Shown here piece by piece: positions 23,297 to 31,720 of a DNA stretch of 34,177 nt. The stretch's first letter is position 1; every line of letters begins with the position of its first letter. Source of the stretch: 70-18 sp041691815 (GTDB lineage: Bacteria > Pseudomonadota > Alphaproteobacteria > Acetobacterales > Acetobacteraceae); NCBI GenBank assembly GCA_041691815.1, contig JBEPTZ010000041.1, forward strand, positions 1-34,177, in the 5' to 3' direction. The notes beneath the pieces were generated by a model. That model was not told the DNA's origin, did no database searches, and saw only the letters and a program-made list of their open reading frames with translations. A program made the position numbers and the translations under genes.

Positions 23297-24493
23297 ATGC
23301 ACGCTTGGCGATTATTGCGCGAGCATCTGGCGTTCCGGCGATTCTGGCTGGCGCTGCTGCTGGTGATGCTGGCGGACGAGATGATGCGCACCACGCTGAT
23401 CTGGCACGTCTACGCCAGCACCGGGTCGGCCGAGGCGGTGAGCGTTTTGCTGGTCTGCATGACCGGACCGATCCTGGTAAGCGGGCTGCTGGCGGGCTGG
23501 CTGCTGGACCGCTTTCCGCGCGGCCGGGTGATGGCGGCCGATACCGGCTTTCGCGCCGTGCTGTTGCTACTGGTATCGGCGGCAATGGCCATGACTGGCG
23601 GCGGCGTGCTGCTGTTCTATCTGGTGGGGGCGGTGCAAGGGGCGCTGCTGATGGTGCTGCTGGCCGGAGCGCCGAGCGTCATCGCGACGCTGGTGGCCGA
23701 GGATGGGCGGGCGGCGGCGAATGCGTTGGAGTCGATCGGTTTTTCGCTGGCGCTGGCGGTCGGGCCGTTTCTGGCGGGGCAGGTGATTGCCCATGGCGGC
23801 GTGGTGCCCGCCCTGCTACTGGCGGCGCTCTGCTATGCGGGCTTCGCGTTCGCGGTGCGCGGCATGGCGGTGGGGGGTGGCCGTGCGCCCGCAGCGGGCG
23901 CGCCGCTGAACCTGCGCCAGAGCGGTTTGCTGCACCCGGCGATCGTCACCACCACGGCGATGTTCGCTTTGTTCAATCTTGGCATCGGCCTGCTGCTGGT
24001 GTGGCTGCCGATACTGGTTGCCACCAGGCTGGGCGGAGGTGCCGCGACCTATGGCGCGCTGATGGCGGTGAACGGCGCGGGGCTGACGCTCGGCGCCCTG
24101 CTGGCGGGCCGGGTGCGCGACGTCGACCGCATGGGACTGGCGATCTGTGCCGCGCAGGTGCTGTCGGCGGCGCTGCTGCTGATGCTGGCGCTGCGGTTGC
24201 CGCTGCTGCTCGTCTACGCAGCGGTGCTTGGCTTCGGGGTATGCTCCGGCCCGATGACGGTCTGGGCGCAGACGCTGCGGATGCGGCTGGTGGCGCCGGA
24301 GTGGCACGGGCGGGCCTTCGCGGTTTTGCGGATGCTTATGCAGTCCGGCCGGCCGGTGGGCGGTGCGTTGGCCGGAGTGGCGCTGGCGGTGATGCCGCTC
24401 GGGCTCTGCGTGGCGTTCAGCGCGGCAATCATCGGCGTCCCGGCGGTGTTGGGGGCGCTGCATCCGGCGATACGCAATGGCCTCGGCGCGTGA
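23297..24493 (+). CDS. MFS transporter (exporter-like)
   Basis: This 398-residue membrane protein has twelve predicted helices. It begins WRLLREHLAFRRFWLALLLV, as EntS/MFS_3-type exporters do, and has the inter-helix A motif in GWLLDRFPRGRVMAAD (about 67-82). A second-half partner loop is GALLAGRVRDVDRMG. MFS_3 members usually export siderophores or drugs, but the substrate cannot be told here. An AGGGGA site lies about 10 bases before the ATG at 23297. It has no adjoining biosynthetic cluster. Confidence 0.9.
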   Translation: MHAWRLLREHLAFRRFWLALLLVMLADEMMRTTLIWHVYASTGSAEAVSVLLVCMTGPILVSGLLAGWLLDRFPRGRVMAADTGFRAVLLLLVSAAMAMTGGGVLLFYLVGAVQGALLMVLLAGAPSVIATLVAEDGRAAANALESIGFSLALAVGPFLAGQVIAHGGVVPALLLAALCYAGFAFAVRGMAVGGGRAPAAGAPLNLRQSGLLHPAIVTTTAMFALFNLGIGLLLVWLPILVATRLGGGAATYGALMAVNGAGLTLGALLAGRVRDVDRMGLAICAAQVLSAALLLMLALRLPLLLVYAAVLGFGVCSGPMTVWAQTLRMRLVAPEWHGRAFAVLRMLMQSGRPVGGALAGVALAVMPLGLCVAFSAAIIGVPAVLGALHPAIRNGLGA

Positions 24494-24633
24494 TGCCTGC
24501 GGTTGCGTGACGGGATGGTGCGGCGTCGGTTGGCGGTCTGGACGGACAGCTTCCGGGCGGTGGCGGTGTAACGGTGGGTCCGAGGGATGCTACGCGGCGC
24601 ACCAGGCGTACCGATCCGGGTCAGGGGGTCGCT

Positions 24634-27054
24634 GTGGCGGATGAACAGCAGCTGTCGAATCGGCAGGCCTGGATGGTGGTGGGCGTGCTGGCGGCGTTCA
24701 TCGCGGTGGTGGTGTTCCTCTCGCTGCACGGGGTGGCGGCGATCAAGGATGTCGTGGTGTTCCAGGTGTTGCATCACCGCCCGGTGATGCTCGGTGGCGT
24801 GCTGGCGGTGCTCGGTGTGGCGGATCTGCTGGCGGCGCTGGCGGCGGCGGGGCTGGGGTTGTGGCTGATCTGGCTGGAACGCCGGCTCCGGCTATCGGCG
24901 TTTCTGCTGCAGGCGCCGGGCTGGGCCTATGCGGTGGCGGGCACATTGGTGCTGGCCTTCCTGGCGCATGGTTACTTCAACCCGGGGATTCTGCTCGGCG
25001 GCGATTCCGGCAGCCATATCTCGCGGTTTCTGGAGGTGGCGCGGGGGCTGGAGCAGGGCGCGCTGCCGCAATGGACGAACTACCAGTATCTTGGCAGCCC
25101 GTTGCTCGGTTTCACCGGGCCGCTGATCTATGTGGTCGGCGGGGCGCTGGATTTTGTGCTGCACGATGCCGTGCTGACCGCCAAGATCCTGCTGTTCGTT
25201 GCCGATATCGGCTGCGGTTGGCTCTGTTATGCGCTGCTGCGGCGGCTGGGGCTGTCGCGGTTCGGCGCCTCGTTGGGTGCCTTGGCCTATACTGGGTCGT
25301 TCGCGCATCTGCATCTGTTCCTGTATCGCGGGGTGTTTCCGCAGGCCTTCACCATCTGCTTTTTCCTCGCCGTGTTCCTGGCCGCCGAGGGGATCATGGC
25401 GGCGGATCGGCCGCGGCGGCAGTGGCGCGATTGGGCGCTGTTCGCCTTTGCCACCGGCGGGCTGATCCTGACCCATCAGCCGCATGCCGAGTTCGTGGCG
25501 CTGTATCTCGGCGTGTTCGGGCTGGCCAGTCTGGCGGTGGGGCGCTGGCGGCTGGCCGGGGCGGTGGAACTGGTCAGCGCCGGGGTGGTGGGCGTGCTGA
25601 TGTCCGCCATCGCGGTGCTGCCGATCCTGGCCGAATCGGGTTGGGTGATGATCGACCCCGACGCGGCGCTGGTCCGCTGCCAGGTGCCGACGCTGACCAG
25701 GCTGCTACAGCTGGTGACGTGGCGGAATACCCGCACCACCTGGGGCACCGACTACTGGGCCTATGTCGGCATCGTGCTGCTGGTGCTGTGCGCGGTGGGG
25801 CTGATCCACACGCTGCGGCAGAAGCTGCGATCGGCGCGGACGCGGCTGGTGGTCGCTGTGCTGCCATGCCTGGTGCTGAGCTTCTTCCTGGCCAATCCGG
25901 TGGTGCGCGACATCATGTTCCTGCTGCTGTTCCTGGCGATACCGGGCGCGGTGGGGGCGGAGCGGGTGGTCGGGTATTTCAGTGCCTGCCCGCGGGCCGG
26001 GCTTGCCGTGCTGGGCCTGCTGCTGCTGGACCTCGCCAGCACGTCGGTCCAGCCGGTGGCGCGCACCGACAAGGGGTTCCTGGTTGCCGAAGGCCGGTAT
26101 CTGGCCCGCGTGGCGCCGGAGCGTCGGGTGGTGGCGGGCGACGTGGCGCCGGATGGCACGGTGGCGCTGGGGGTCGGCCCTGGCGGTGACCCGATGAGTT
26201 ACGCCGCGACGGTGCAGCGGGTGGCCGGCAACCACAACATGGCGGCCACGCTGGTGCATAACTATGCCGTTACGATCGTCGAGATGGCGCAACGCGACCT
26301 GAACCGCGACGGCCGGCTGTCACCGGCGGTGGCGCAGTTGCTGTCGGTGCTGAATGTGGCGCGCATCATCTGCAATAGCCCGGTCGCCGCCGGTTGCCCG
26401 CCACGGCTGGCGGGGTTGCGCGACGATGGGCCGCTGGGCGCGATGCTGCCGGTGGCCCGGCCGACGCCGGTGTTGTTCAGCCAGCAACTGGTGCAGATGC
26501 GGCCGCCGCCGGGCCTGGACAAGCCGATGCTGTGGGTGGAGCAGTTCGCGCCGCCGGTGCCGCAGGTGACGCGGATCGAAGCTTTTCTGCGCGAATACCT
26601 GGGCGCGGCACGCCCCGACCTGGCGACCGATATCGCCGCCGCCATCCCGGTGCAGACGGCGGCTCCGCTGGTGGTGTCCACGGATGCCGGGCACGGCAGC
26701 GATGCCGGTGGTGGCACGGCATCCGGCGCATGGCGGCCGGAGTTGCGGGAGTACCGCGTCACCCTGCAGCAGGTGAGCGTGACGGTAGCGAGCGACCGCC
26801 CCGGCTATGTGCAACTGGCGCATCCGTGGTTTCCGTCCGGCAGGGTGCTGGTGAACCATCGGCCGGCGGAGGCCATGGTCGGCGCCTGGCACCTGCTGGT
26901 GGTGCCGATCCAGGCCGGCGTCAGCGTGATCGAGGTGATGCCGGCAACCAGCGCCATCCGGGTGCTGTCCGGCTGGATCTCGCTGTTCGGGGTCTTGGCC
27001 GGGTTGGCGGTACCATTGGCGGCGGCGTGGCGACGAAAGCGGCAGCGGGTGTGA
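24634..27054 (+). CDS. Large multi-span membrane protein, PTPS-related/GT-C-like
   Basis: This protein of about 806 residues has an N-terminal helix (WMVVGVLAAFIAVVVFLSL), ten or more further helices up to about residue 450, a large soluble region of about 300 residues, and a last helix (ISLFGVLAGLAVPLAAAW) before a basic tail. The first luminal loop GGDSGSHISRFLEVARGLEQ followed by GALPQWTNYQYLGSPLLGF strongly resembles the 6-pyruvoyl-tetrahydropterin-synthase-related membrane family, which has a GT-C glycosyltransferase-like architecture with an acidic D in the first loop. Despite the name, the family does not make pterins. A role in transferring lipid-linked sugars across the inner membrane is plausible. 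I chose GTG 24634, after CAGGGGG; GTG 24574 in the same frame would add 20 residues. Confidence 0.78.
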   Translation: MADEQQLSNRQAWMVVGVLAAFIAVVVFLSLHGVAAIKDVVVFQVLHHRPVMLGGVLAVLGVADLLAALAAAGLGLWLIWLERRLRLSAFLLQAPGWAYAVAGTLVLAFLAHGYFNPGILLGGDSGSHISRFLEVARGLEQGALPQWTNYQYLGSPLLGFTGPLIYVVGGALDFVLHDAVLTAKILLFVADIGCGWLCYALLRRLGLSRFGASLGALAYTGSFAHLHLFLYRGVFPQAFTICFFLAVFLAAEGIMAADRPRRQWRDWALFAFATGGLILTHQPHAEFVALYLGVFGLASLAVGRWRLAGAVELVSAGVVGVLMSAIAVLPILAESGWVMIDPDAALVRCQVPTLTRLLQLVTWRNTRTTWGTDYWAYVGIVLLVLCAVGLIHTLRQKLRSARTRLVVAVLPCLVLSFFLANPVVRDIMFLLLFLAIPGAVGAERVVGYFSACPRAGLAVLGLLLLDLASTSVQPVARTDKGFLVAEGRYLARVAPERRVVAGDVAPDGTVALGVGPGGDPMSYAATVQRVAGNHNMAATLVHNYAVTIVEMAQRDLNRDGRLSPAVAQLLSVLNVARIICNSPVAAGCPPRLAGLRDDGPLGAMLPVARPTPVLFSQQLVQMRPPPGLDKPMLWVEQFAPPVPQVTRIEAFLREYLGAARPDLATDIAAAIPVQTAAPLVVSTDAGHGSDAGGGTASGAWRPELREYRVTLQQVSVTVASDRPGYVQLAHPWFPSGRVLVNHRPAEAMVGAWHLLVVPIQAGVSVIEVMPATSAIRVLSGWISLFGVLAGLAVPLAAAWRRKRQRV

Positions 27055-27179
27055 TGGGTCGGACGGTTTTGCGACAGCCGGGCGTCGTGGCGTCGCGGTC
27101 CGCGTTGGGCCTGCCGACCACGCAGCGCGCGATCACGCGGTAACCGCTTGGTAACGCCGCAGCCGGTCGGCGATATCGG

Positions 27180-27197
27180 CACGGATGACGATCCGTG
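27180..27197. promoter_or_regulatory. Perfect hairpin upstream of the WcbI-like gene
   Basis: CACGGAT at 27180-27186 and ATCCGTG at 27191-27197 form a 7-bp stem with a GACG tetraloop, 35 bases before the GTG start at 27232. There is no T-run, so it is not a standard terminator. The same 178-base gap has a GCGGTAACCGC palindrome at 27137-27147 followed by another GGTAAC at about 27150. These could be operator or RNA-leader elements. Confidence 0.4.
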
Positions 27198-27231
27198 ACT
27201 ACCAACCATCGATACCGCGGAGTAAGGTTAC

Positions 27232-28140
27232 GTGTCCGATGATTGCGGGGACGGTAACCGGGAGGTGTGGGTGGGCGGAAGAATAGGCGTCTGGGGGGTG
27301 TGCGATACCGGCGGGATCAGCATCACGCTGCGTAATCTGCTGCCCGACGCGGAGGTCACCGCCCTGCTGCAGCCGAACGACCCGGCGGAACACGCGGCCT
27401 GGTTTGCCTCGTTTCGCGATACCCAGGACGTGCTGGTGGTGGCGGCCTCGCGCGCCCTGCCGGCCGAGGTGATCGGCATGGAGGAGGCCGGCTTCAGGAT
27501 CATCCGCTACCCTGTGACCTATTTTCGTGCCTTCCACCCTGACCTCTTCTATGTCGGCCGCCGTTCCGACAAGAAACTCATCGAGCCGGCGTACAACTCC
27601 GGCATCTGCGTCTGGTGTTATGTCAACGATGTTTCGCGGGAGCGGGCCGCTTCGCTCTTCAATCATGACACGTATGCGGCGCTTGGATATTACGACCAGT
27701 GGGAGCCCAATGTTGCCACCTTGCAGGCCGAGTATGACAAATACGGGCTTGATTTCCGGGCGTTCTACCTGAAGGTGAAGCGGACCGGCGCGTTCATGCA
27801 CTCGATCAATCATCCCAAGGCCGAAACCCTGACCGCGTTGGGCAAGGTGATCGCCCGCAAGCTTGGCGCGCCCGAGAGCGTGATGGACGCGCCGATCCGC
27901 ATTCCCGATGGGTTGGCGCATCTCGACTGGCCGGTTTATCCGGAAATCGGCCGGTTTTACGGCGTGCGGAGCACATATCGCTGGACGGTGCCGCGCAACG
28001 ACCTGCCGCCGCTCGGCCTGCAGGACTTCATCGCCAGATCGTACAAGCGATACCAGGAACTGGGCCTGGTGCGCAGCGACATATTCTACGACCTGGCGAG
28101 CCGGGCCGATGCGGTGCTTCCGTCGCTGTTGGAGGGTTAG
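27232..28140 (+). CDS. WcbI-family polysaccharide biosynthesis protein
   Basis: This 302-residue protein matches the WcbI family (putative acetyltransferase of capsule loci) by the segment FRAFHPDLFYV, the SGICVWCY helix region, RAASLFNHDTYAALGYYDQW, the GLDFRAFYLKVKRTGAFMHS block and INHPKAETLTALGKVIARKLG. In the usual N-terminal GNCQ-type loop this protein has GVCDTGGISITL, so Asn and Gln are replaced; this may alter or remove activity. The start is a GTG at 27232 with GGAG and AAGG sites upstream. It ends directly at the ATG of the GSCFA gene. With the GT-C-like gene before it and GSCFA after it, it probably modifies a surface glycan (inference). Confidence 0.78.
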   Translation: MSDDCGDGNREVWVGGRIGVWGVCDTGGISITLRNLLPDAEVTALLQPNDPAEHAAWFASFRDTQDVLVVAASRALPAEVIGMEEAGFRIIRYPVTYFRAFHPDLFYVGRRSDKKLIEPAYNSGICVWCYVNDVSRERAASLFNHDTYAALGYYDQWEPNVATLQAEYDKYGLDFRAFYLKVKRTGAFMHSINHPKAETLTALGKVIARKLGAPESVMDAPIRIPDGLAHLDWPVYPEIGRFYGVRSTYRWTVPRNDLPPLGLQDFIARSYKRYQELGLVRSDIFYDLASRADAVLPSLLEG

Positions 28141-29388
28141 ATGGCGGCCAACCCCTATAAGGGCCTCGAGGACTATCATTTCTGGTCGCGTGCGGTTGCC
28201 TGGCCGGGGCCCGGCCAGCTCGACCCGATGATCACCGATCATCCGATTGCGCCGGAGCACAAGGTGGTGACGATGGGCAGCTGCTTCGCGCAGCATCTGG
28301 CGCGCAACATGGCCGGGCTTGGCTTGAGATATCATGTGGCCGAGCCGCCGCCGGACGGGATGCTGCCGGCGGAGGCGGTGCGGCGCAATTACGGGGTGTT
28401 CTCCGCACGATTCGGCAATGTCTATACCGTGCGGCAGGCGGTGCAGCTGTTCGACCGGGCGTTCGGGCGGTTTCGCGCCGAGGACGATGTCTGGGAGACC
28501 GCAGCCGGGTTCGTCGACGCATTTCGCCCGCAGATCGAGCCTGCGCCGTTCGAGAGTGAAGCGGCGGTGCGGGCGGCGGCGCGCCAGCATCTGGGCCTGG
28601 TGCGCGAGATGTTCGAAGAGGCCGACTGGCTGATCTTCACGCTCGGGCTGACCGAGGGCTGGCGCTCCACCGGCGACGGCGCGGTGTATCCGCTGGCGCC
28701 GGGCACCGCCGCCGGCAGCTTCGACCCGGGGCGCTACGAGTTCGTCAATTTCTCGGCGCAGGCGGTGCAGCGCGATCTGGCCCGGTTCGTCGACGGTATC
28801 GCCGAGGTCAATCCGCGCTGCCGCATCATTCTCACCGTCTCGCCGGTGCCGCTGGTGGCGACTTATGAGGCGAGCCATGTGCTGACGGCGACGACCTACA
28901 GCAAATCCGTGCTGCGGGTGGCCGCGGAAGAGGTTTCGCGGATGTATTCGCACGTGGTGTATTTCCCGTCATACGAGATCATTGTCTCGCCGGCGAATGG
29001 CGGGGTGTATTTCGACGACGATCTGCGCTCGGTGAACGACCTCGGGGTGCAGCATGTGATGCGGGTGTTCCGCAAGCACTTCGTGGCGCCACACGCTGCC
29101 CTGGACCGCGAGGATGGCCTGGCGTCGCGGCCGATGGCGGCCCCTGCGGTGGCATCGTCGGATCAGAAGGTGGTCTGCGATGAGGAGGTGATCGAGGAGG
29201 CGATCCGGGCCAGCGGCGCGGCGCGTTCCGCTGTCGCGGCTGCGGTGCCGGATCGGCCGGAACCGGTGCGGGCGACCATGGCGCCGGCGTTGACGGCGTC
29301 CAGCGATCGGGGCGATGTGGCGACGGCTGAGAGCGAGCCGGCCGCCGCGCCGCCGCGCCGCGGCCTGCTGCGCCGCCTGTTCGGCTGA
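28141..29388 (+). CDS. GSCFA-domain protein (SGNH superfamily)
   Basis: This 415-residue protein opens with PYKGLEDYHFWSRAVAWP and has the defining VTMGSCFAQHLARNM block (GSCFA at 46-50), then LGLTEGW (about 179), RCRIILTVSPVPL and the YFPSYEIIV segment typical of the family. GSCFA proteins are SGNH-fold enzymes whose serine lies in the GSCFA motif; they are thought to be esterases or acyltransferases for polysaccharides. After residue ~320 there is a low-complexity Ala/Pro/Glu-rich linker of about 80 residues ending PPRRGLLRRLFG, a short cationic amphipathic tail that could dock on a membrane or partner. GGAGGG sits in the end of the upstream gene, whose stop adjoins the ATG. The 29390-29406 inverted repeat (GGCGCG/CGCGCC) follows the stop without a T-run. 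Confidence 0.88.
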   Translation: MAANPYKGLEDYHFWSRAVAWPGPGQLDPMITDHPIAPEHKVVTMGSCFAQHLARNMAGLGLRYHVAEPPPDGMLPAEAVRRNYGVFSARFGNVYTVRQAVQLFDRAFGRFRAEDDVWETAAGFVDAFRPQIEPAPFESEAAVRAAARQHLGLVREMFEEADWLIFTLGLTEGWRSTGDGAVYPLAPGTAAGSFDPGRYEFVNFSAQAVQRDLARFVDGIAEVNPRCRIILTVSPVPLVATYEASHVLTATTYSKSVLRVAAEEVSRMYSHVVYFPSYEIIVSPANGGVYFDDDLRSVNDLGVQHVMRVFRKHFVAPHAALDREDGLASRPMAAPAVASSDQKVVCDEEVIEEAIRASGAARSAVAAAVPDRPEPVRATMAPALTASSDRGDVATAESEPAAAPPRRGLLRRLFG

Positions 29389-29427
29389 CGGCGCGGCCGG
29401 CGCGCCGCTGCATCAAGGTGGCCGTGC

Positions 29428-29456
29428 TTGCAATGCTTCGGGCGGGAGGCTACATA
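29428..29456 (+). promoter_or_regulatory. Likely sigma-70 promoter of the rimP-nusA-infB operon
   Basis: TTGCAA at 29428-29433 and TACATA at 29451-29456 are exactly 17 bases apart, a near-consensus pair in GC-rich DNA. Transcription would start near 29463, giving a leader of about 70 bases before rimP. Confidence 0.55.
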
Positions 29457-29490
29457 GCGGGTTCTCTACATCTTCCGATCCGTTACGGAG

Positions 29491-29516
29491 GGTGGCCTTA
29501 ACCGGCCGCCTTTTTT
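29491..29516 (+). terminator. Intrinsic terminator / probable attenuator just before rimP
   Basis: GGTGGCC at 29491-29497 pairs with GGCCGCC at 29504-29510 (seven pairs including one G-T, loop TTAACC) and is followed at once by six T residues at 29511-29516. It ends 15 bases before the rimP TTG start. Because a good promoter lies upstream of it at 29428-29456, it may be an attenuator inside the operon leader as well as a stop for read-through from the GSCFA gene. Confidence 0.7.
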
Positions 29517-29531
29517 GCTTTGGGGTCCGTT

Positions 29532-30074
29532 TTGACCACTCCTGCGCCAGACCAACCCGACGATGCCGGCCCGGTTCAGACCGGGCTCGAGGGGCGTATT
29601 GCCGCCGCGATCGTGCCGACTCTGGTGGATATGGGCTTCGAACTGGTGCGTGTGGCGGTGTTGGGGCGGGAGTTGCCGACCGTGCAGATCATGGCCGATC
29701 GGGAAGATGGCGCGATGATTTCAGTTGAGGATTGCCAGGCGATCAGCCGCGCCGTGGGGGCGGTGCTGGATGTGAACGACCCGATTCCCGGCGCCTGGAC
29801 CCTGGAGGTCAGCTCCGCCGGGATCGACCGGCCGCTGACCCGGCCGAAGGACTGGGCCCGCTTCGCCGGCCATCTGGCGCGGGCGGAGACCAATCTGCCG
29901 ATCAACGGCCGCAAGCGCTTCTCCGGCGTGGTGCTGGGGGCCGATGCCGAGGCGGCGCGGATGCGGCTCGACGACGGCAGTGAGGTTGCCTTGCCGCTGG
30001 CCGATATCCGTCGCGCCAAACTGGTGCTGACCGATGCACTGATCGCCGCCACCGCGGTGCAGCCGCCGAACTGA
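29532..30074 (+). CDS. rimP: Ribosome maturation factor RimP
   Basis: This 180-residue cytosolic protein assists 30S subunit maturation. The N-terminal alpha/beta domain runs through GLEGRIAAAIVPTLVDMGFE and LVRVAVLGRELPTVQIMADR, with the conserved ISVEDCQAISRAVGAVLDV and PGAWTLEVSSAGIDRPL. The C-terminal SH3-like barrel follows (RKRFSGVVLGADAEA). I chose the TTG at 29532 because GGGG lies 6-7 bases upstream; a TTG at 29520 is in frame but sits on the terminator edge. It begins the rimP-nusA-ylxR-infB operon; nusA starts 59 bases later. Confidence 0.94.
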   Translation: MTTPAPDQPDDAGPVQTGLEGRIAAAIVPTLVDMGFELVRVAVLGRELPTVQIMADREDGAMISVEDCQAISRAVGAVLDVNDPIPGAWTLEVSSAGIDRPLTRPKDWARFAGHLARAETNLPINGRKRFSGVVLGADAEAARMRLDDGSEVALPLADIRRAKLVLTDALIAATAVQPPN

Positions 30075-30132
30075 TGCTTATCGCCGAACTGACACTTGTC
30101 GACTGAGTTGGACCCAGAGAAAGGTCTCGTCC

Positions 30133-31683
30133 ATGGACACCGCCATCGCCCGCCCCGAATTGCTGCTGGTCGCCGACGCCGTCGCGCGGGAGAAATCCAT
30201 CGAGCGCGAGGAAGTGCTCGAGGCGATGGAGCAGGCCATCCAGAAGGCCGGCCGCGCCAAATACGGCCATGAGAAGGACATCCGCGCCACCATCGACCGC
30301 AAGACCGGCGACGTCCGGCTGTCGCGCTGGACCGAGATCGTCGAGACCGTGGAGAATGAGGAGACCCAGATCCCGGTCGCCATCTCGCGCAAGTTCGCGC
30401 CCGAGAAGGCGGTGGGCGAATTCATCGTCGACCCGCTGCCGCCGATCGATTTCGGCCGCATCGCCGCCCAGACCGCCAAGCAGGTGATCGTCCAGCGGGT
30501 GCGCGAATACGAGCGCAAGAAGCAATTCGGTGAGTTCAAGGACCGCGTCGGCGAGGTGATCAACGGCGTGGTGAAGCGCACCGAGTACGGCAACCTGATG
30601 ATCGAGGTCGGTCGCGCCGAGGCGCTGCTGCGGCGCGATGAGCTGATCCCGCGCGAGAGCTTCCGCAACGGCGACCGGGTGCGCTCCTATATCTACGACG
30701 TGCGCGAGGAGGCCCGCGGGCCGCAGATTTTCCTCAGCCGCACCCATCCCGGCTTCCTGGCCAAGCTGTTCGCCCAGGAAGTGCCGGAAATCTATGACGG
30801 CATCATCGAGATCAAGGCGGTGGCGCGCGACCCTGGCAGCCGGGCGAAGATGGCGGTGATCTCGCGCGACGCGTCGATCGACCCGGTCGGCGCCTGCGTC
30901 GGCATGCGCGGCAGCCGGGTGCAGGCGGTGGTGCAGGAGTTGCAGGGCGAGAAGATCGACATCATCCCGTGGTCGCCCAACCTGGCCACCTTCGTGGTCA
31001 ACGCGCTGGCCCCGGCCGAGGTGACCAAGGTGGTGCTCGATGAGGATGCCGGGCGCTGCGAGGTGGTGGTGCCGGATGATCAGTTGTCGCTGGCGATCGG
31101 CCGTCGCGGGCAGAATGTGCGGCTGGCCAGCCAGTTGACCCGCTGGGACATCGATATCCTGACCGAGGCCGAGGAGAGCGAGCGCCGGCAGGAGGAATTC
31201 CGTCGCCGCACCGGGCTGTTCGTCGAAGCGCTGGACGTGGACGACGTGATTGCCGGCCTGCTGGTGCAGGAGGGCTTCAACACCATCGAGGAGTTGGCCT
31301 ACACGCCGCTCGACGAGGTGGCGAGCATCGAGGGCTTCGACGAGACGGTGGCCGAGGAGTTGATCCGCCGCGCCGAGGCGTTCCTGACCAAGCGCGATGA
31401 CGAACTGAACACCCAGCGCCTGACGCTGGGGGTGACCGACGAGATCGCCGGGATCGAGGCGCTGACGCCGGCGATGCTGGTGGCGCTGGGCGAGAAGGGC
31501 GTGAAGACGCTGGACGACCTGGCCGACCTGGCCAGCGACGAGCTGGTGGAGATCATCGGCGAGGAGGCGATGAGCGAAGCCACCGCCAACGAGGTGATCA
31601 TGACCGCGCGGGCGCACTGGTTCGAGGGCGAGGCGCCGGCCGCAGAGGCTGGCGAGGAAGCCGGGGAGGCCGGTCACGACTGA
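30133..31683 (+). CDS. nusA: Transcription termination/antitermination factor NusA
   Basis: This 516-residue protein binds RNA polymerase and nascent RNA and controls pausing, termination and antitermination. Domains in order: the N-terminal RNAP-binding domain (about 1-130, MDTAIARPELLLVADAVARE), an S1 domain (about 135-200, FKDRVGEVINGVVKR), KH1 and KH2 (about 205-350, SRAKMAVISRD, VGACVGMRGSRVQAVVQELQ, LAIGRRGQNVRLASQL), and two C-terminal helix-hairpin-helix repeats (about 365-500, FNTIEELAYTPLDEVASIEG and VKTLDDLADLASDELVEIIG). AAAGG precedes the ATG at 30133. The length suits alphaproteobacterial NusA. Confidence 0.97.
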   Translation: MDTAIARPELLLVADAVAREKSIEREEVLEAMEQAIQKAGRAKYGHEKDIRATIDRKTGDVRLSRWTEIVETVENEETQIPVAISRKFAPEKAVGEFIVDPLPPIDFGRIAAQTAKQVIVQRVREYERKKQFGEFKDRVGEVINGVVKRTEYGNLMIEVGRAEALLRRDELIPRESFRNGDRVRSYIYDVREEARGPQIFLSRTHPGFLAKLFAQEVPEIYDGIIEIKAVARDPGSRAKMAVISRDASIDPVGACVGMRGSRVQAVVQELQGEKIDIIPWSPNLATFVVNALAPAEVTKVVLDEDAGRCEVVVPDDQLSLAIGRRGQNVRLASQLTRWDIDILTEAEESERRQEEFRRRTGLFVEALDVDDVIAGLLVQEGFNTIEELAYTPLDEVASIEGFDETVAEELIRRAEAFLTKRDDELNTQRLTLGVTDEIAGIEALTPAMLVALGEKGVKTLDDLADLASDELVEIIGEEAMSEATANEVIMTARAHWFEGEAPAAEAGEEAGEAGHD

Positions 31684-31720
31684 CCCGAACGCCATTGTAG
31701 CCGCGGCCGGCGCGCCCCAT

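Noticed and set aside
24634..27054. Pterin biosynthesis role from the PTPS-related family name
   Set aside because: The protein is a multi-span membrane protein with GT-C-like layout and lacks the small soluble PTPS fold; the name is historical.
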